Below, in pieces: positions 18,701 through 21,462 of a DNA stretch of 21,462 nt (its first letter is position 1; each line of letters starts with the position of its first letter). Position numbers and translations under genes: made by a program. A model generated the notes under the pieces. The model was not told the origin of the DNA. It saw only the letters and a list, made by a program, of their open reading frames with translations, and ran no database searches. This DNA is from Ectocarpus siliculosus (Eukaryota; Sar; Phaeophyceae; Ectocarpales; Ectocarpaceae): the NCBI GenBank assembly GCA_000310025.1, contig FN648767.1, forward strand, positions 1-21,462, in the 5' to 3' direction.

Positions 18701-21403
18701 TAGCTGCCGGCGCTCCCACGGCCGACATCGCCGGAACTCCGACTGTCGCCATGGCGGCCATCTTTCTTGTTCTCACCATGACTGCGGAGAATTCGCTATT
18801 CCTCGCCATGCCACCTCACCAGGCCATGTCAGAAACACCCATGCCGATAGCGATAGAGGCCGGCGAGCTCTGGAGGGGCTCGACTCTGACCGTCTCGACG
18901 ACACCAACGATTCCGGAGAAGAGGGAAGAAGAGATGACGATGAACCGGCTATTTCGGGCGACAGGCCACGACGAAGGCGGCGGCGGCGGCGGCGGCGGCG
19001 GCTCGTGGAACGGTGGTGGGTGCTGCTAGACGCAGCAAAGTTTGCGGGCACGGCGTCGCTCGACCTGTCCAGCGTCGAGGCGGATTTTGTTTGTATATCT
19101 TTCTACAAGATGTTCGGGTGAGTTTGTTGTGGCTCTTGTCGAGTGCGGCGCTTGTAAGCCAAGGGGTCCAATATTGTGGCGAGGAGAGCAAAGATCAGGA
19201 AACCGAGTATGTTAAACGCGTCCTCGCGTTGTATGTGGTGTTGGACAAGTACCCCGTGCCACAGCTGTGCCCACGACGGTAAGGCAAGACAAGCTGCACT
19301 ACAACTCTCCCGTCGCTCCACCGGTCTCTTTCCATCCTTGCCTCACCCTCCTCCTCCTCACCGCAACCGGCTCGGCCGAACCAAACGTCTGCATCACCTT
19401 AGCTACCCGACCGGCCTTGGCGCCCTGATCGTTCGCGAGAGCGCCGCGCACGTGCTCCGAAAGCTTTACTTCGGCGGCGGCACCGTGGCGGCCGCCCTTG
19501 CCGGCGGCCCGTTTCGACAGCTTCGTCCGGAAACGGAACGGCGGCTCACCGACGGCACCGAAAACTTTCTCGGCGTCTTGGCTCTCCAGGTATGTGCGCC
19601 ACGGCGGCAAAGTCGGTCGATAAGACGAGAGAGACAGGAGAGGGCACACGCGCCGGGGGCGAGAGAGAGAAACGTTGGAATGTTTGTGTGATACTTTGCT
19701 CAGGTTTGCTTGGCTCTTAAGTACGGCACAGGGTGATACGCGCGCACGCTATCACTCTTCGCCGCGCACGTATTGCTGTCGAATTTTGGTTCTTGTTCGT
19801 TTTGGAATTCCACGCTCGTTTTTCCTGTCTCTCCAACAACGACAGCGCGCTGCGCTGAATTCCGCTGTCTTCAGGCGGGGTTTGGGGCGCTGACACGCGT
19901 CGGTGGAATGCAGGCAATCGCCACCCACACGTCGTCCCTGGCGCGCTATCTATACGCGCAGCTCTCATCGCTGCGGCACGCGAGCGGAGAGCCGGTGCTC
20001 AGGTTCTTCGGCAGGTGGGACGGGGAGGCATCGGGGGCGGGGTCGGCACCACCGGCATCAGCACCGCCACCACCAGCAGCACCGCGACAGGCGCCACCGT
20101 CAACAGTGTCGCCAACGATGTCCCCTGCTATGGCGGGGCCGATGGAGTCGGGGGGCGATTTACCGAATGTGTCAGGCGCAGCAGAGAGAAGGAACGGAAA
20201 CAACGGCCGCCCATTCCAAGAGACGCGAGAGGCGGAGCAACGACGGGAAGCAGAAGCCGACGGGGTCGGGGCAGAAAAAGCGGGCCAGGGAGTGGCCGAC
20301 ACCGAAATAAAGCGACACAGCCTGTTCGTGGGGCAGGGGCCGGTGCTAACGATGGCCTTTCTCCGGCCAGGCGGGCAGCACGTCGGGCACGCGGAGGTGG
20401 AAAAGATTGCCAGCCTCGAGAACATTCAGCTGCGGACGGGCTGTTTCTGCAACCCGGGGGCGTGCCAGTCGGCTCTCGGCCTGACGGATGACGATGTTAA
20501 GGAGCACCTGGAGCGGTGAGTCGAGAGATAAATAGCATGACGTTCGGCTTCCGTTGAATTTTGTCTCTCACCATAGCTTGCGGGCGAGAAAAAATGCAGG
20601 GTGCTTGGTACAATACGGTTTCGATGTTGCGCACGGAAGGGTGTTCAAAGGAAAGGAATTCCTTTGACTTTTTCCGGCGGATGGGATGTGGTGTGTTGCG
20701 GTGATGGCGTGTTTGTTGGGTATAAACGACACCTTGTTACTTCTCGATATAGGCATGACCCTAAGATGTCGCCGAGGCAGAATGACCTCCTGGCCTTGCT
20801 TTGGGTGACTTTCACGTGCCTGAACCATGCTTGGTAGTTTCTCTCTCTCTCTCCCCCCCCCTCTCTCTGCCTCTGTCTCTCTCTCTCCCTCTCTCTCTCC
20901 CCCCCCCCTCTCTCTTCCTCTCTTTGTAGCCGCTAGGTGGTGCTCACATTTCTTGCTGTTCTCGCTTTTGTTTTTATCCCGCCGCCACAACAAAGAGGCC
21001 ACGTCTGCTGGGACGAGCACGACCTCATCGACGGCCGGCCTACCGGCCTGGTTCGAGTGTCGCTGGGGTGGATGTCAACCTGGGAGGACGCCGCCGCCTT
21101 CGTGACCTTCGTTAGGAAACACTTCGTCTCCACGACACCGCTGCAGGTCCGCTGTTGGAAAGGCTCCTGCTGCTGCTGCTGCCGTGGTTTCGTTTGTTAG
21201 TTTCTATATGCCGTCCTATTTGTTTGCGAGCTAGCCGCACCTCATCCCGGTCCCCGCCGCTCCCACCTTATCCTCTTCGACGCTGCCCTCCACAGAACGA
21301 CAATGCAACCTCCCCCCTTGTGAAACGTAGCCTGGGCCGGCGTAACTCTGGCTCATCCCTGGGTTGTAGAGGTGTGCGGTCACGGTCTAGCGGAATGCGT
21401 TGA
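15763..21403 (+). CDS. MOCOS: Molybdenum cofactor sulfurase, NifS-like domain (6 exons seen; 3' end uncertain)
   Basis: Exons: 15763-16155, 17910-19117, 19403-19589, 19875-20515, 20996-21146, 21296-21403; 895 codons if the TGA at 21401-21403 is the true end. Junction phases 0,2,0,2,0 all match. An in-frame TAG at 15739 supports the ATG. The family is a PLP enzyme that moves sulfur from cysteine to the molybdenum cofactor of xanthine dehydrogenase and aldehyde oxidase. Visible motifs: YLDHAGATL (98-106), NPHSQ (127-131), VVFTSGATSALK (162-173), FAFPAECNATG (364-374), LLDAAK (503-508), SFYKMFG with PLP Lys531, YPTGLGAL (535-542), FGGGTVAAA, RTGCFCNPGACQ (783-794; Cys786 or Cys788 region as in ABA3), GHVCWDEHDLIDGRPTG. 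Insertions at about 224-358, 392-499 and 646-742 enlarge the domain. The MOSC half found in animal and plant enzymes is absent from the window; the last exon may instead splice onward. Confidence 0.9.
16011..16041 (+). repeat. CAG/CAA run coding poly-Gln in MOCOS exon 1
   Basis: It encodes residues 84-93 (mostly Gln, one His), between DFPSLL and the conserved VYLDHAG start of the catalytic domain. Interspersed CAA codons interrupt the pure CAG run. Confidence 0.85.
16156..17909 (+). other. MOCOS intron 1 (1754 bases)
   Basis: This is the longest intron in the window, joining NPHSQ to GPVATV in phase 0 with donor GTACGT and acceptor TGACAG. It is AT-richer than the exons and holds a palindrome cluster (16791-16900) and an antisense open stretch (17290-17580) of uncertain meaning. 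No MOCOS exon is missing between its ends, because the conserved sequence continues directly across the junction. Confidence 0.75.
16791..16900. repeat. Cluster of CGATA/TATCG palindromes in MOCOS intron 1
   Basis: A 7-bp stem with a 5-base loop lies at 16796-16814 (CGATACG / CGTATCG). A perfect 16-base palindrome CTCGATACGTATCGAG occupies 16863-16878, followed at once by a near-palindrome of TATCGAT units to 16900. Such inverted units could be part of a small non-autonomous element, but no target-site duplication or outer terminal repeat was found. Confidence 0.7.
18968..19002 (+). repeat. GGC run coding poly-Arg within MOCOS
   Basis: A (CGG)n run gives about eleven consecutive arginines (residues 485-495) at the end of the second insertion, shortly before the conserved WWVLLDAAK segment. 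Confidence 0.85.
20839..20926. repeat. CT/C-rich microsatellite in MOCOS intron 4
   Basis: Alternating CT runs and two poly-C blocks lie some 70 bases upstream of the acceptor at 20995, on the sense strand. Confidence 0.9.
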
Positions 21404-21462
21404 CATGATTACACCCCCCCCCCCCCCCCCCCCCAAAAGGGGATGGAAATCTCCGTTCCCAA
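21404..21462. other. Window end with 21-base poly-C tract
   Basis: After the possible stop codon a homopolymer of 21 cytosines runs from 21414 to 21434. Nothing coding can be supported in the remaining 28 bases. The tract may be natural or reflect difficulty in sequencing here. Confidence 0.7.

Overview
The window looks like nuclear DNA of a photosynthetic stramenopile, most likely a brown alga of the Ectocarpus type. Reasons: intron-dense genes with consensus GT-AG splice sites, introns of roughly 180-1750 bases, GC-rich exons full of CAG/GGC triplet runs, long untranslated regions, and one protein with a signal peptide followed by the Phe-containing cleavage site typical of heterokont plastid import. 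The organism is inferred from these features, not from a database match.

Three multi-exon genes were assembled by hand from splice-site phase. (1) Plus strand, 716-6227, eight exons, 667 residues: a secreted or endomembrane protein with an eight-cysteine N-terminal region, a long coiled coil and an acidic Ser/Thr-rich tail. I do not recognise the family. (2) Minus strand, 15472 down to 8860, nine exons, about 1001 residues: a probable plastid-targeted protein with three SAP-like motifs, Ala/Glu-rich coiled-coil spacers, a Gly/Met-rich GGMP segment and a C-terminal STI1 domain like those of Hip and Tic40. I know of no described protein with this architecture; it is the most interesting object here. 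(3) Plus strand, from 15763 to at least 21403, six exons: molybdenum cofactor sulfurase (MOCOS/ABA3 family). The NifS-like cysteine desulfurase domain is complete, with PLP lysine and active-site cysteine, and is interrupted by large low-complexity insertions. No MOSC domain is visible before the window ends.

Layout: 1-715 is upstream DNA of gene 1 with a possible leader-intron acceptor. Genes 1 and 2 converge on a 2.6 kb gap (6228-8859) that probably holds both 3' UTRs. Genes 2 and 3 diverge from a 290-base shared promoter region (15473-15762) holding a CACGTG-centred palindrome. The introns carry microsatellites, and MOCOS intron 1 (1754 bases) holds a dense cluster of CGATA/TATCG palindromes. 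No tRNA, rRNA, CRISPR array or intact transposon was found. The three genes have no obvious shared pathway.
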